NCBI GenBank assembly: GCA_034190875.2
Contig: CM067348.1
Location: 3,822,404-3,886,403, forward strand
Direction of reading: 5' to 3'
Length of the DNA stretch: 64,000 nucleotides
Source: Urechis unicinctus
Lineage: Eukaryota > Annelida > Polychaeta > Xenopneusta > Urechidae
Made by a program: the position numbers and the translations under genes. Positions 14,301-27,409 of the stretch are shown in pieces. Position 1 is the stretch's first letter. Each line of letters begins with the position of its first letter. The notes below the pieces were generated by a model. It had not been told where the DNA came from, searched no databases, and saw only the letters and a program-made list of their open reading frames with translations.

Positions 14301-15699
14301 GCATGTAACGAAAGATGTCGCGCCTATTCGTCTGGTACAAGAGCAGTGTTACATATTTGTTATACACGGTTTCGATCGCGAATCACATATAATACATGCC
14401 CAGAATCTAGCATAATTATTAGTTGATTGTAGGAATCGTTATAATTTACAGCATTTAACATGACGACATATCGTAATCATCGACTGCCATGTGCTCACTC
14501 TATACATTAGAATAGCCAACTTCTCTCGTCGATCTATTGGATTGAAGCGCCATCTTGATGGACTTGACCTAAGAGATTGACGGCACTATCGATGGTAAAT
14601 GAATGCGCGGTAATATTGTGTTGTGGTGTGTTTCAATAAGTGACCCGCACTTTCCTGGACGTTGTCTGTAGAGAATATATGTAAATGTACGAGAGAGATC
14701 TGTGAGTATGGTCTGATATCATTAAGGTAGTATCGCTTGGTTGCATCATCGATTTGGCATGTATGGGGCGTATATAAGCTGTCTGCAAGGGGAAGTCAAA
14801 TGCAATTAGTTGAAATGCACAACATTTGGGTAGTGCATGTTTATACTTTTGCTTGTCCACATCTGTCGCTAAAACTGGGACCGTTTCGTTGCAGATGGCA
14901 CTGTTTCATCTTCAACTATGACATTCATAAAACCGCTGAACCGATTTTGAGAAGGTTATAAGAAACATCCCTAAATTATTCTGTGTTGCAGCTGTTAAAT
15001 CGTTCACGATTGAACACGTCAGGCAGAGGCAGCAAGTTTGTTTTGATGCTGTTTTATATCAGAATATTTGTACAGAATCGATGTTTCATTACACTAAGGA
15101 TAAACTAAAAAGCGTTCAATGGGCTGGCTTAAGCTCTGTGGGGGCACAACATGATGGGGAAAGCTATTTACTTTGAGCACTAGGTTATTCTACAGTGAGT
15201 TGCAAGGACTGTTAAGCTGCAAAAGCAATTCTACCCAGATTGCAATAATTGACTGAATGGCGCTTCATCCCCAACATTGCATTGTCACATTGATCGAAAT
15301 TTGTTATAAGCTTTACTAGGGTAAGAGACACCACCCTTGGTGTCTAGTCATTTCCCCGTGAAGTCGGCATGGTCCAGTGTCTTGGTACGTGGGCATAAAT
15401 CTATATCTGCACACCTGCATGGGATATAGACAGACAAATTTTACGCCCCAGGCACGTCTCCAGTGTTATTACACACATTCCATACCTATTATTGTCAAAT
15501 ATGACCAGTTTGATGCGGCCGATTTGTTCTTGATCATTAACCACGAAGCTGCCGACAGATAAGTCTCAATCGAAGATGTTGGTACTTTGCAAACTGAAGA
15601 TTCATAAATATGCCGATAATAAGCAGAACTTGTATATATAAAACACCCGTGATGCTTAAGCCATACAGTCAGCTAAATAAACGGTGCCACATTAAATCA

Positions 15700-16470
15700 T
15701 TATTCATATCGAATCCTACCCACTCAAAAAGCATTTTCTTATTGTTAGAAGTAATTTTGCGGCAACAACTAGCTCTTAGTAGCATCATTGAAAAGCTCTT
15801 TGATAGTAACATGTATGTTTTTATGTGCTTAGATTCGTAATTTAGATTCCAAAAAGAACATCCGACTACCCAATGTACATTTGTTGTAAATTAAATAATA
15901 CAATATTATCTTTACGCTGATGGGTATGCTGTTGGATGCCAGTAAAGCCTTCGAAAGAGTCGAGTTTAACCAACTGTATCATGTGTTAAGATGTGTGTCC
16001 ACTTGTGGCCAGAATAGGTATTAGAGTGAGATGGAAAGATTAAACGAGTAATTTGCACCCCGTTACCAATGGTGATAACCAGGGAGGTGTGATTACACCA
16101 GTTTTGTTTGTAAATTATATTGATGAAATGTTTCTTAAGACTTCGTAATGCCGGTGTATAGCGTGACAGTGGTAATATATTTTTTGGTGCTATAGGATAT
16201 GCAGATAATGTCAATTTGTTAGCTTAATTTAAAATGTCACTTAAGATCATATAAGTAAAATGTCTGGAACTTACTGACAAACATAGTAGATTACACATAT
16301 TATATTTGGGAGAACAATCAATTAATCTGGCTATAATCAATTTAAAAAATCCTAAATTTTGACAGATTATAAGAGTCGTAATAGATAAAGAACGAATAAA
16401 GGTTGCAGTTGCATATTTCTACCGAGTTGGTGCTGTATTAGATTCCTTGCGAATGGCACAAAGTTCTTAG
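15700..16470 (+). pseudogene. Non-LTR reverse-transcriptase fossil (copy B)
   Basis: Same fossil as in copy A, with the blocks FRFQKEHPTTQ, LLDASKAFERVEF, IRVRW and QGGVITPVLF still readable. Two further small losses appeared after the duplication: 11 nt before the catalytic block near 15930 and 8 nt near 15992. The active-site box reads YADN-like (gcagataatg), where copy A has gcagatgatg. It is non-functional and drifting neutrally. Confidence 0.75.
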
Positions 16471-18353
16471 ATTCCAAACATTCAGGTTGCATGTGCTTGC
16501 TGTAATACTGATTTAATATGTTTTCTGTATTAATTATTAATGGATGTTCATTAATGATTATGATCAGCGTTAAGATAGCAGTGAACTACAAGAAACTACA
16601 TAGTATGAGTGCTGACATGATATAATTCACACCGCAGCTTTTATATAATTTCCATTTTGTCTATATGTTAAATGTGGTTTGCAACTTGCCTAGTAAACTA
16701 AATATGCCTATTCCCTGGTGTTTTTGTATGCAATCAAAGCTGCTTGAAAACATTCGATTGCTTAATTTTGTATATAAGCATAACGTTTGACAAGAAAAGG
16801 TCTGTACCTAAGATATTCAGGAAATCGTGCCCTTAATCGGCACCACATTTCACAAAGCTGTTGCATTATTCAACACAGGCAAGACATTAAATTTACCAAG
16901 CAGCTACTTAAGCGTTGGGTGTTTACCAATTACTTCTACATATGCTACTGCGTATCACGTTGCTATGCTATTCATTTTGTAGTATGAGGAAGTGTAGTAA
17001 TGAACACATTTTAAGGTAATTCATTCAAATAAAATATTCTGCCTAAGAGTTGATGTGCACACTATTCAAACCAAAGGTTTCACTGGCCTGATACCGAAAT
17101 GCTAGTGTGCCTAATAGCTATATCAGACCATCGAGTGTATCCAATGTGAAGATTCTGGAGTGCTTTGGCAAAATTACTCCATAAGTAATGCTAACATTCA
17201 GGATTAATGCTATACACAAAGCAATAATATTTCTGCAATAAACCTTTCTTATATGACTCACAGCGTCACTTCTCCGGGCCTCCATTAGTAAGGCTGGAAC
17301 AAATTGCCCTAAATACGCTGGTACATTTACATGTAAATGCTATTTATCTATGACTATTGGATTCTTGATTAGCATTAGTGCAGAAATTGGTGACAACATT
17401 GCAATCTTGACATAGGAATGAGATGATTAGGTGGCTGGTTTCTCAACCACGGGTGGCTATGTGCGGCTTTGTTTTGCACATGGTCAGTCATTGCATTTAG
17501 CGTCAAACATCATTCGCTTTGCAATTCAGATCACCGTCATCATATATCGAACGTTCACTAATCCGTGGCTGTCGGTTGTCCCAGATAGTGAGAGCAAACG
17601 CGTCACTATAGTAGATTACACATTCGCCATATGGTTTGCAAGCATTATTAGTGTGGCTCGTTTTGGTTGGTGCGATATGTCCGTTTGGATGGTAGTATGT
17701 AATTGTATAAGTGTGACTTCGTTGGTATGCAAACAACAGAGTGGCAAATGATTGATGCATGGAAGATTGCACAAGCGATTCATTTGGAATAACCGCAGTC
17801 AATAATCTGATCAAGCAATGCGGTCATTGCGTGCTAGAGGACAGAGACAATAACGGGGCATTGCATCATTTTACATTGGTCCAATTGTTTCTGGTTCAAA
17901 TAGAAGACAACTATATTTCTGAATGATGCTGTTGATAGCCTTCAAAACTACAATAAAACGTCCCTCTGTGTCGTAGACAGACACTGACTTGCTCATCATC
18001 AGCGGCATAATAAATATATTTGTTAGTCTAAATGCATAATTACATGCATGATAGGCGCATTATTTTTCTTGTTCAGTCATTCACATCCTTGTTAATTTGC
18101 CAAGAGATATTTTGAAAGGCAAACAGTGGATCATTCTTTGTTGGAGATTATCGATGTAGGGAGGTACAAATCACAACAAAAGCTTCAAGTTATTTTCATG
18201 GTTTAAAATACTACGGATACGTAATATATCCAAGCTATTCCGATTGTGCGATTCTACCAGGAAGGTTGCGTTTGTCTTGTTCTGAATTACCGATGCTTGA
18301 TGTCAGTAGAAATAACGGCACATTTGCAAGATAAAGACTGATGAAGTCATTGC

Positions 18354-18515
18354 ATGTGTTGAGCAACCGGGGAGCTAATTATCTCATTTACATGTCAATA
18401 TTGCAACTACGTCGACAATTCCTGCGCCAGGGTTAGCCAATTTCACCTAAGTTGGATTCAAGGTAATATGTAACCATTGCATTACAATATGTATATACCA
18501 GCGCACAAAACAAGC
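18354..18515 (+). repeat. Shared core module, copy B
   Basis: Nearly identical to 11150-11310. After the module, copy B continues into gcgcacgaaaaattgtacgag, which is the ancestral continuation also seen at about 35950. Copy A instead jumps to the start of copy B, which fixes the duplication breakpoint. Confidence 0.8.
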
Positions 18516-19473
18516 AAATTGGCTCGTTATATCTATGTGGAAACTCGTTTTTTTATCCTTATGCAGCTGTTTGCGCACGAAAAATTGTACGAGTCGGGCC
18601 AGTATATTGCTGTAGCAAATGTCCAGGAGTTACACTGTTACAAAAAGTGTAGAAATTACTAAATCTGGATTATTTATAAGGCTGCAAAATACAACATTGC
18701 TGTTGATATAAATCGACCACTCATTTTGGTCTAAAGCTTACATTGAAGAATAGAGGGAATGCGGAGCCGATCAGTTAGATAATACTGCTGCCGGTGTGCC
18801 ACACCTTATGAGCCTATTAAATATATTTTTATATTTGTTGCAATATCTTGAAACCATAATGATGTATTGAAAGAGTCGGAAAGGAGAGAGAGGAAAAGCT
18901 ACAGGCAGAAGTTGTACTATCGTTGTGTTAAATATTTAAATAAACTATTATTAGTTGTTGCGCGTTCCCTACTGTTGAACATTGGCTATAAATGATATTA
19001 TATGAAAAGCTAAGTACTAGACATTTATTTATCACTAAAGCGCTATTTATGGACATTTAGGTACTAAAGGCTTGCAACGTGAAAGTGATCTGGATATTTG
19101 TTTTCAATCCGGGTGGTGTCTTTGTGTGAGATTTGGCTCATGCACGGTTATTACCATTAGTATCTGCATCAACAAGAAATGTCTATTTCTTGAGTAATTG
19201 ATTGTTTGCCCTTGAAAGAAAAGAGAAAGCTTTGCAAATTACCCCGAATGCTGAAAGTAATGCTTTGTCCGATTACGATTTTGTCCGTATTTGGAAATAT
19301 TAATCCTTAGCACATCATATCTGTGGGATCAAAGGCACTATCATAATTCCTGATATGCATAGGTTTACAGCATCGGTGATAAATTATTGCATGGCCATAA
19401 CAACGCATTTACAATCCATCCGTTTGTAATAGATCTCTTTGCAGTGCTCACTATATAGGCGTTTTGCGGCAAT

Positions 19474-19485
19474 GCTACTTGAATA
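19474..19485 (+). repeat. Target-site duplication, left, of SINE
   Basis: gctacttgaata here and gctacttaaata at 19746-19757 bracket the SINE, with one mismatch in 12. This is the footprint expected from LINE-driven insertion. Confidence 0.75.
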
Positions 19486-19745
19486 GCCGGTTCCAGTGGC
19501 GTGGCGGTTTATTGCCTCGCCTTTCGACCCACTGGCTGTGGGTTCGACTCCAAGGTGTGACAACCTGACTGGTTACTCGTGACTCGGATGATCAAGTACA
19601 AATGGCGGTCCCGTCTCTGAAAGGGGATGTAAAAGATCCTCTGAGGACGACGTGCTCCTTGGCAGTGACCACTCTCAGAGAAATACTCGTACATAGCCTA
19701 CGTTGCTAAAACCGACTATAATTCGAACAAACAACAACAATCACC
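19486..19745 (+). mobile_element. tRNA-derived SINE
   Basis: About 260 bp with a 5' tRNA-like head: an A-box-like tggcgtggcgg at 19497-19507 and a perfect B box ggttcgactcc at 19541-19551, about 33 bp apart. A body follows that contains ggggatgtaaaagatcc, then a simple tail of aac repeats ending at about 19740. Twelve-base target duplications flank it. The matching place in the other copy of this segment (about 36610) has no SINE, so it is an insertion rather than part of the repeat. Transcription by RNA polymerase III is expected from the A and B boxes. The family name cannot be given from sequence alone. Confidence 0.85.
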
Positions 19746-21283
19746 GCTACTTAAATATGATCGTCCAGCACAATGATAGGCTGCACATTCTGACCTCTAT
19801 CAATGAGACAAATAGCATTCCGATTCCATGTTAAGTTAGAAAGCGTCTGTCAATTTAAATCCTAGATAATATAATTTGCATAAGAATTGACATAAGTGTG
19901 CGATACACATTGTTTAGCAAAGTTGGGGGTATTTGCAGTATGTTTGAAAAAATTGCTTGGTAATGGGTAATTCAACAATTTGCAGATATTTTGAAACCGT
20001 GATAATAATTGTAGTATGGTTACTCTATTTCAGGTCCAATATTGCATTCCAATGCATGTTTTAATATCACACATGTGTTGAAATGTTATTCCCTATTGTA
20101 AACAAAAACATTGAACGTATATATACAATTATATCATTTTGTGTTTGGTTTTGTAGTAACATATATATATATATCCTCGTCGTAATTACAAGCTTCCTGC
20201 AAACATGATATATGGAATCAATTACGCCGAATCTCTGCCACAAACTGAGCGAATTCGCAATGCCTTGGATGAACAAAACTGGTTGTCGATCACCATTTGT
20301 GTAACAGTAGGACGTTTTATCTTAGCTTTTCTCGGAGAATCCCAGGATATGGATAAATATCGCTGTAAGTGTATCGTAGAGCGTCTATCTATAGCTCTGT
20401 ACCATTATGAAGTGGTGTAAGAAATTTGAGGCTGCCGCCATGTGGCATTGCGGGTATATGGTATTAGGATATTTGTTCCGACACGATATTGCTTGAGTGC
20501 TGTTATATTACCAACTAAAAATTGTCTATGCTGCTGACTGCTGACATTTTCGTTATAAGCAAAATGAACTATATGGATGCTTGGATATGCAAAGCATGAT
20601 AACAGAAATACCGTCCTTGTTTGTCTCATTTAAAAAAGCGGTTGCTCGGCCATTATCAAACTGGTAGTGTGCTACTTGTAGATGTTCTTTACGTTATCAC
20701 ATAAGTAACACACCAGGATCTGACAATCTAGAGAGTGTATAAAACGTCACTCGACTCATCGTGTTGGTGCCAAATATTAGTTAACGGGTTGTCGGGCAGA
20801 GCTCAAGTAATGCAGGAAGGATTAACTATTTGTGTTATTGGTATGTGTGTAAGAGGTCATTTTCATAGTGGATGATATGGTCGCCTTTTAGCACCATACA
20901 CCTGGGCAAATGCGACAATATGACGTAAGTATACTGAGGCGTACAACTGGTGTCAATCGTGGCTTTGATTGCATTGAGTCTTCATATTATGATTGTTTTT
21001 AAATTAACTTATAGGCAAGGTAGAACCACAGTCAAGCATCTTGAAATCGGTCAGTACTTATGATCGATTGCTGATGTCACTTTTTTCGACTAATACAAAG
21101 CGGTGTTTTGAGTAAAATGTCGCTATATTTGTACCGAACTCATAGCTTTGCTAGGCCATTTCCATCCAGCTGTATTAACTGCTAAGTCTTGCGCAGCTTG
21201 TCAGATTTTCAAAGCAAAAACAACGTTTTCACAGCGCGATGTGTGAGGGCAAAAATAGTCACTAAAGATAGGTTGTCCTTTGA

Positions 21284-24200
21284 ATAGTAGGCAGATCGAT
21301 AATAAATTACATAGATTCAACGTAGCTCTTCCTCTTATATGTAAACATCTCCTGTTCGATTGGTCTGGGTATCTCGATCGATCAAGCTCCGTAATCAACC
21401 CGGATCCTTTCAGGCAGCTTATTCCAACAAAACATTTTGAGCTCAATCCATCTGAATCATATTTTCACAATAGAATTGGCAGTTGTTGACAATACCTCAG
21501 GAAATGACGCGTCATTTTATCTGCTTGTAGGGACATTCACCTTCGGGTAAATGAGGGCGGAAACGAAATACATAAACCATTACTTGTTACTTTTCCACAT
21601 AATTCTGGGTGGTTTGTTTTGCTAATAAAATGAAGATGTAAAGAGGTAGTGAGGACCCAATGACCATGCAGCGACAGGGATTCTATGTTACCATGGGTGC
21701 GAAGGAAACATTGATCTCAGCACAGTATTGGAATGGACCACATTTCCAGACTTAGATGATAATCATCTGCCACGTGGAATAAGGTTGATTTCGTGAACGA
21801 ATCGAATCTTAGAATTCCGCATAGTCATTTTCATACATTGCCGTAAGCTAAAACGCAGAATAATTTACCCAACACAGGTTTCATGCTGTTTCTGATCAAA
21901 ATGGCGGTCTTGACAAAAGCTGACGAGGTGGCGATGGTCAGTCATATGGACCTTCGATACGGCTATGGCGATGAATCGAAGTGTGATTTGATTCATTAGC
22001 TGGACTCAGACATATTTATTTCGAAGTTGAAGGATTAGTTACAGACGCCTCGATTAGACCCACGTCGATTTGACCAAAAGGACAGATCATACATAGCTTG
22101 ACAGGTTGTGCCAGCATATACCAGTATGCACCATCTTCAAAGTGACAAACCCACAGCTAGGACTTAGTTAATGGGATATTACTTTGCCCGTCGAATTGTG
22201 ACCCCATAGAATGCCTGCCAAGATAGTTTCAGTAAATTCACTGAACACTTTTAAGAACCAACTCGATGCGTATGTTAGAGAAAAAATATAATTTAACCAG
22301 TATGTATTAGTAGTTTATTATTGGTGACCACTGACAGACAGTCTATGGACCACACGGCCTTTTTGCCATAGCCATCCGTCATCGTATGATTTGTTGGCCA
22401 TTTTGTAAATCATAGTAAATCTAATGACATGTACAGCCTCGTCTGGTAATAACATATGGGTTGAAGGGATACAGACTGTGTTTTGTGTAGGCATCTATGC
22501 CTGCGCATTAATGCTCCATCATGGGTTATCTCTCGATAATGCTACGGATCTCTACCCTAAGCGTTATCAATCCTCGATGGCCTTTCCAACGACGCTAAAC
22601 GTAATGAAGATTACTGCATTACCTCGCATTAAGTTTGGGGAAATATTTTGCCTGGTGTTCGCAGCAAAACATAGAGAGCATTCATTAACTAACTGAACCA
22701 CACTAGATGTAGCATTAGCAAGACAAGGTGATATTACACTTACGACACTCTCCATCACCCCCTCAACCCGTCCTGCCAGCATTCATCTCTTATCCGTCTC
22801 TGTATACAAATATTATTTTCATTAAGTGCTTGAGTGTTTACAAAAGCGGAATGTTGAGGGAGCGTTCTGAAAACATAAAGCCAGAGAACCAGGTTTCTAC
22901 CACGTACTTTAAATGTGTCAGCGTATCACACAAAAATGTATAATGAACATTAGTCACATATCGATAACTTATCACAGTGGCGAATTCACAGCAATTAAAA
23001 GTTAGATGAGAGTAACCTCAAGCGAATGACATGCAGCATCAATTTTCTATTCGGCGATAGGTTCTGAATCGCTCAACATCATCTCCCGAAAACTATTCCT
23101 TCATGAGAAATATGAGATTATGTCAGATTGTTGGTTCACAATCGGCAAATCCCTCACATTGTTGTCAGATGATTGGCTATCCCTTACCAATCTGATTAAT
23201 GTACAACAGTGTATCTTTGCCTTTGGCAGCCGTATGGCTGAAGCCACGCCACAAAGCTCCCTGGTGTGACGCACAAGCTCAGCACGTTCAGTTTGTGGAA
23301 GCATGACATCTGCGTCCCACCTCCCCCAGGCATCTCACCACGTCGTGGACCGCTTACATTTGCGCTTATAAGGCTATAAAGTGTGATATCACTCAAATGG
23401 TAACTTCCTTCACTAGCTCCGGAAACCAAAACGTCATGCGCCATCAGTCGATGGCGACCGCAGAAATCGCAGCTCTCGTCGGTGAGTGCACTTTGAAGGT
23501 GGAATGAGCGATCATAGAACAAACTCAAGTACACGGCAATGCCATTGGATGTATTAGACAAGTAAAATGTTTCTTGTGGCAAAAACAGGCAAACCAGTTC
23601 TTATGAAGCATTTGCACGTACAGCTTGTAGGATGTGCCATAACCGTTGCCTAACGAACCGCCCATCCCCAATTACTCCCACGATTACGAAAACCTAAGAC
23701 AGACTTTTTGTTTGTGAATGGCAACGAGGCGGAATAAAGGCCGCTATAACGTCCTCTTTTTGGAGAGATGTATCAATTACCATAAATAGCATAGATCCCA
23801 TTTTAAAATCGCCGACAATGGCTTGGTTCTATTGATTGAGTCCAAGCTATTATTTTCATGCAAATTGTCGGCATTAAATTTTTGAATTCGAGTTTACTAT
23901 TTCATCGCTGATGTAAAATATTCAGGGTAACGTGTGATGTGATGACTGGCCGACTTGCGCACATATCGTAACAGTTGCATCCCCTTGTAAAAACATGCCT
24001 CCTATAAACATCATACAGCGCCATTATTGCGTCGAATCTTTACAAAAACAACCTCTTGAATGCTTAACAACTTAGCAGGCAACTTGATCTCAACTGCTTC
24101 CCATCGCTTCACACAGGGAAGGCTTTCTTTGTGGATACTAACGCTGTGTGTTTGACATCGAATGCGTATGCATTACTCACTAGCATGACAAAGGGATTTA

Positions 24201-27200
24201 CGACACTTGGGGCTGATGCATTGTGGGGTTGTTTGTTGTTCATATAATTAAGGCTCATACGTTTGTAATAGTCCCTTGCGTAACCAGTGTAGCATCAGGG
24301 CTTGTCATAGAAGCTGAGCTTACATCGATTTCTCAAATACACCCTGTTCTTAGACGAGCTAGTGATATTTATACCTATCTGCATATAATGACTTTGTCAT
24401 CCAAAGATGCGCATCACAAATCGTTGAATTGCAAGAATTTGACTAAGGAGAATGCAAAGTTGTTGTTGCAATGTAAAGATATTAGAAATCAATATCTTTC
24501 GTTATTGGTTTGCATTTAACAAACAACAGCGTGTGTTTATTTTCGATATATCTTGGTCACATGTTTGCAAAGTCATTTTATACCTCGCATTTGTTTGGGA
24601 AATAAATCCACAATATAAAACATTGCTGAAAAAATTTTCGTGCGCTTCTTTCCCACACGAAGTTGTAACGCTTGATTACTGATTGAAACGCGCAATGTAG
24701 CTTGCGGCTGGCATTTTTGCAGTAAGGCAAAATACACCGTGAGGATGCTTGGATAAGCAAAACATGCAACGAAAGATGTCATACCTGTTTGTCTTATTCA
24801 AGGGCGTGGTAACTAGGCCATTAACAAATATGTTGTTTGTAATGTTTATATGTCATTTACGTCATCGTTTGTGCAAAGAGCTAGGATTCCCTTATCTATA
24901 GCGTGTTAACTATTTAGCCCTAGGCCACTAAATACACCGTGCTGATACAAGGTTTCCAATTACCGGATTTTCTCAAGAGTGTATGCTCTCGAGTAACTCG
25001 TGATAGTATTTTCTCATTTAATCATCAGGAATCCGAAGCCCATGAATGTATAGATGACGAGCTGGAAACGCAGTTTTCATGATAATCCGCAACAGCAGTA
25101 TTACATATTTGTTATACACGACTTTGAATGCTAAATCGCGAATCACATATGATACATGCCACGTAACTGACATAATTATTAGATGATTGTGATTGTACTG
25201 AATTTAGAGTTAGGAGATATCGCAATGAACCACTGTCATGTGCTCACTCGACACATTAGAAAAGCCACCTTCTCACGTCGCTATATTTCATTGAAGAGTC
25301 ATCTTGATGGACTTGCGCTTTCGATTGTAAATGAATGCTGAATGCGAGGGCATCAATCGGTGCAATTCGTTTCATTAAGTGATCCGCGCTTTTCCGGGAA
25401 TTATAGAACACACCACCACGCTCACAGAGAGATCATTGAGCACCACCGCCATGTGCAACATCGAGTTGTATGCATTATCCATTGGACAATAGAGAAGTTA
25501 GTTGGCTCGACAGATATGGCCAAATTGATTAATTGCAAAATAGAGATGGTAAACACATTATATACGTGACGGTGCCAATACAATGCTTGATATGTGAATA
25601 AAACTAAATGGTGGCACGTTCATACTAGTGTTGTTCTCTGCGCTATACAGACAATATATTATGATCATGTAATAAGAATATCTATTATTGTCGTTATAAT
25701 ATTCAATCGAAATTGGATGCTGGATGTAGCAAATATATGTGAATGAATGAGAGAGATCTTCCAATAGCTCTCCCCGTAGTCGAAACAGAGGATCAGTACG
25801 TGTGTAGGCTGGATGACCGCTTCCATGTCACAGATATATTCCTGTCCTTCCCATCACAGATATCTTAAACATTATATCTACTAGAAGCCAGGAGCTGAGG
25901 TATTGCATAATATGTTTTATACATTCCAATCACACAACATAAACCCGTATAGATCAATAACAGGTGCTACCATTCAACGGAAAATTGGCTGATATCATTA
26001 ATTTAGTTTTGCATGGTTGCATCAAGCCGATTTGGCACGTGCTGAGTGTACATAAGCTGTTTTCATGGGGCTGTCGCAGGCAATAAGTATAAGTGGACAA
26101 CATTTGGGTGGCGTACTTTTTCGTATCCAATGCTGTCGCTGAAACTAGGACCGTTTCGTTGAAACATCTGACCTGCTAATCACCAGATGGCATTGTTAAA
26201 ACTATGTTTCAGCTTGAGCTCAGCTATTACCAATATACGAACGTTTGAAACGAATTCTCGTAAAAAACAAAAGATTGTTCCCGAAATATTCTGTGTTGCA
26301 GTCTGGAGCAACTTGGAGGGTTAAGATCGAATTCTTATTACACCATCAGTGCTATGCAAGAAATGTCCTAAGAACATGCGGAAACCACAATTGTATGCTA
26401 CGCGCGGCTGGTAAATCTTTCATGATTGAACTCGTCAGGCACAGTCAGCATGTGCAATGTGATGATTGTATATTTGCATAAGGATATTTGTACAAAATCG
26501 ATTTTTTCATTTCTCTAAGGAAGAGTTCAATGACCCGTTTTGATGTGGTCGAATAGTTATTGAGTCGAGCACTGATTCAAGAGGCCACGTTTAAACGACC
26601 ACATTTAAAGGAACGAGAAAGTATTCATCAGCACTGCAATGGGAGCCGCATTTTCCGGCTGTCCTGAAAGGGCATTTGACAGATATGTGCTAGAGACCAA
26701 GGCTTGCAAATGCTGACCAACAGTCAATAAATTATCTGTTTTTTAAAAGCAAACAGTTTATAACTCTTGATTGGAGATTTTCGATATAGGCAGTTACAAA
26801 ATACAACAAACATTAGAAGTTATTTTTATGGTTTTAGATTCATATTCAGTCTTAAAACATTCTGCTATCCTTGTCGGCTTCATTCTCATATTTGTCGTAT
26901 CTAATCAAATACGTATCAAGCAAAACGTAATTGGTTTTTCATTAGATTATGCACATGGAACATTAATTATCGCACTCTTACGAAGTGTGAGTGAGTGTGC
27001 GTTTTACCATCTGATACGTAAAATGGCCCATCCATTCCGATTCTGCGATTTTGCCAGGAAGGTTGCGTATGTCATGTTGGGTTCTAAATTGCGGCGACAA
27101 CGATTCTAGATGTCAATGGAACTAACGGCATATTTGCAAGAGAAAGGCTGGTGCAGCTATTGAATATGCTTGCGAAACTAGGGAGCCAATTATCTCATTT

Positions 27201-27340
27201 ACATATCAATACTGAAACTACATAACCAATTCCTACGCCATGGTTAACCATATGCTCCTCAAGGGAATTCAAGGTAATGTGTAACCATTGCATTAAAATA
27301 TGAATGTTCCACCGTACAAAACAAGTCAGTCAATTACCCA
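21284..27340 (+). repeat. Family 1 repeat, diverged copy F
   Basis: A mosaic aligned in order to 1-660 (21284-21985), to 4620-5390 (22330-23090), to 941-3830 (23330-26240), to 3840-4130 (26250-26520) and to 10860-11400 (26700-27340). It is more complete than the copy starting at 1. The 112-residue frame at 26771-27109 depends on about 185 bp that copy A lacks, and has no family I recognise. Confidence 0.75.
27166..27326 (+). repeat. Shared core module, copy F
   Basis: Runs from cttgcgaaactagggagc through ctcatttacatatcaatac to cattaaaatatgaatg. It is more diverged than copies A, B and E, in keeping with the older age of copy F. Confidence 0.7.
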
Positions 27341-27409
27341 GTTATATCTATGCCGCTGTTTGCACACCAGGTGAAGAAGGTGGATATTCTAATGTGTCGA
27401 GTGAGCACA

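Larger units (their letters stand above)
11406..18565 (+). repeat. Recent 7.2-kb tandem duplication, copy B
   Basis: Head-to-tail duplicate of 3800-11405. It lacks a 426-bp segment corresponding to 6178-6603 of copy A; the join is at about 13797 and both edges carry a ggg string. The inverted copy (27410-29800) and the older copies keep that segment, so the loss happened in copy B. It also has about 44 bp near 11910-11950 not in copy A, lacks about 42 bp near 12950, and carries about 28 bp near 16447 flanked by gattcc repeats. Confidence 0.9.
18566..21283 (+). repeat. Family 1 trailing segment with SINE insertion
   Basis: Aligns collinearly with 35950-37900, for example the aaacatgatatatggaatcaatta string at 20202 against the one near 37112. 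The copy here carries about 0.5 kb (19225-19750) missing from the other, including a SINE. Short minus-strand frames near 20405-20629 match diverged frames at 24573 and 37400 only patchily and look non-coding. Confidence 0.7.

Noticed and set aside
19497-19560. Possible genuine tRNA gene (A and B boxes)
   Set aside because: The sequence downstream of the B box does not close an acceptor stem and runs into a SINE body with target duplications.
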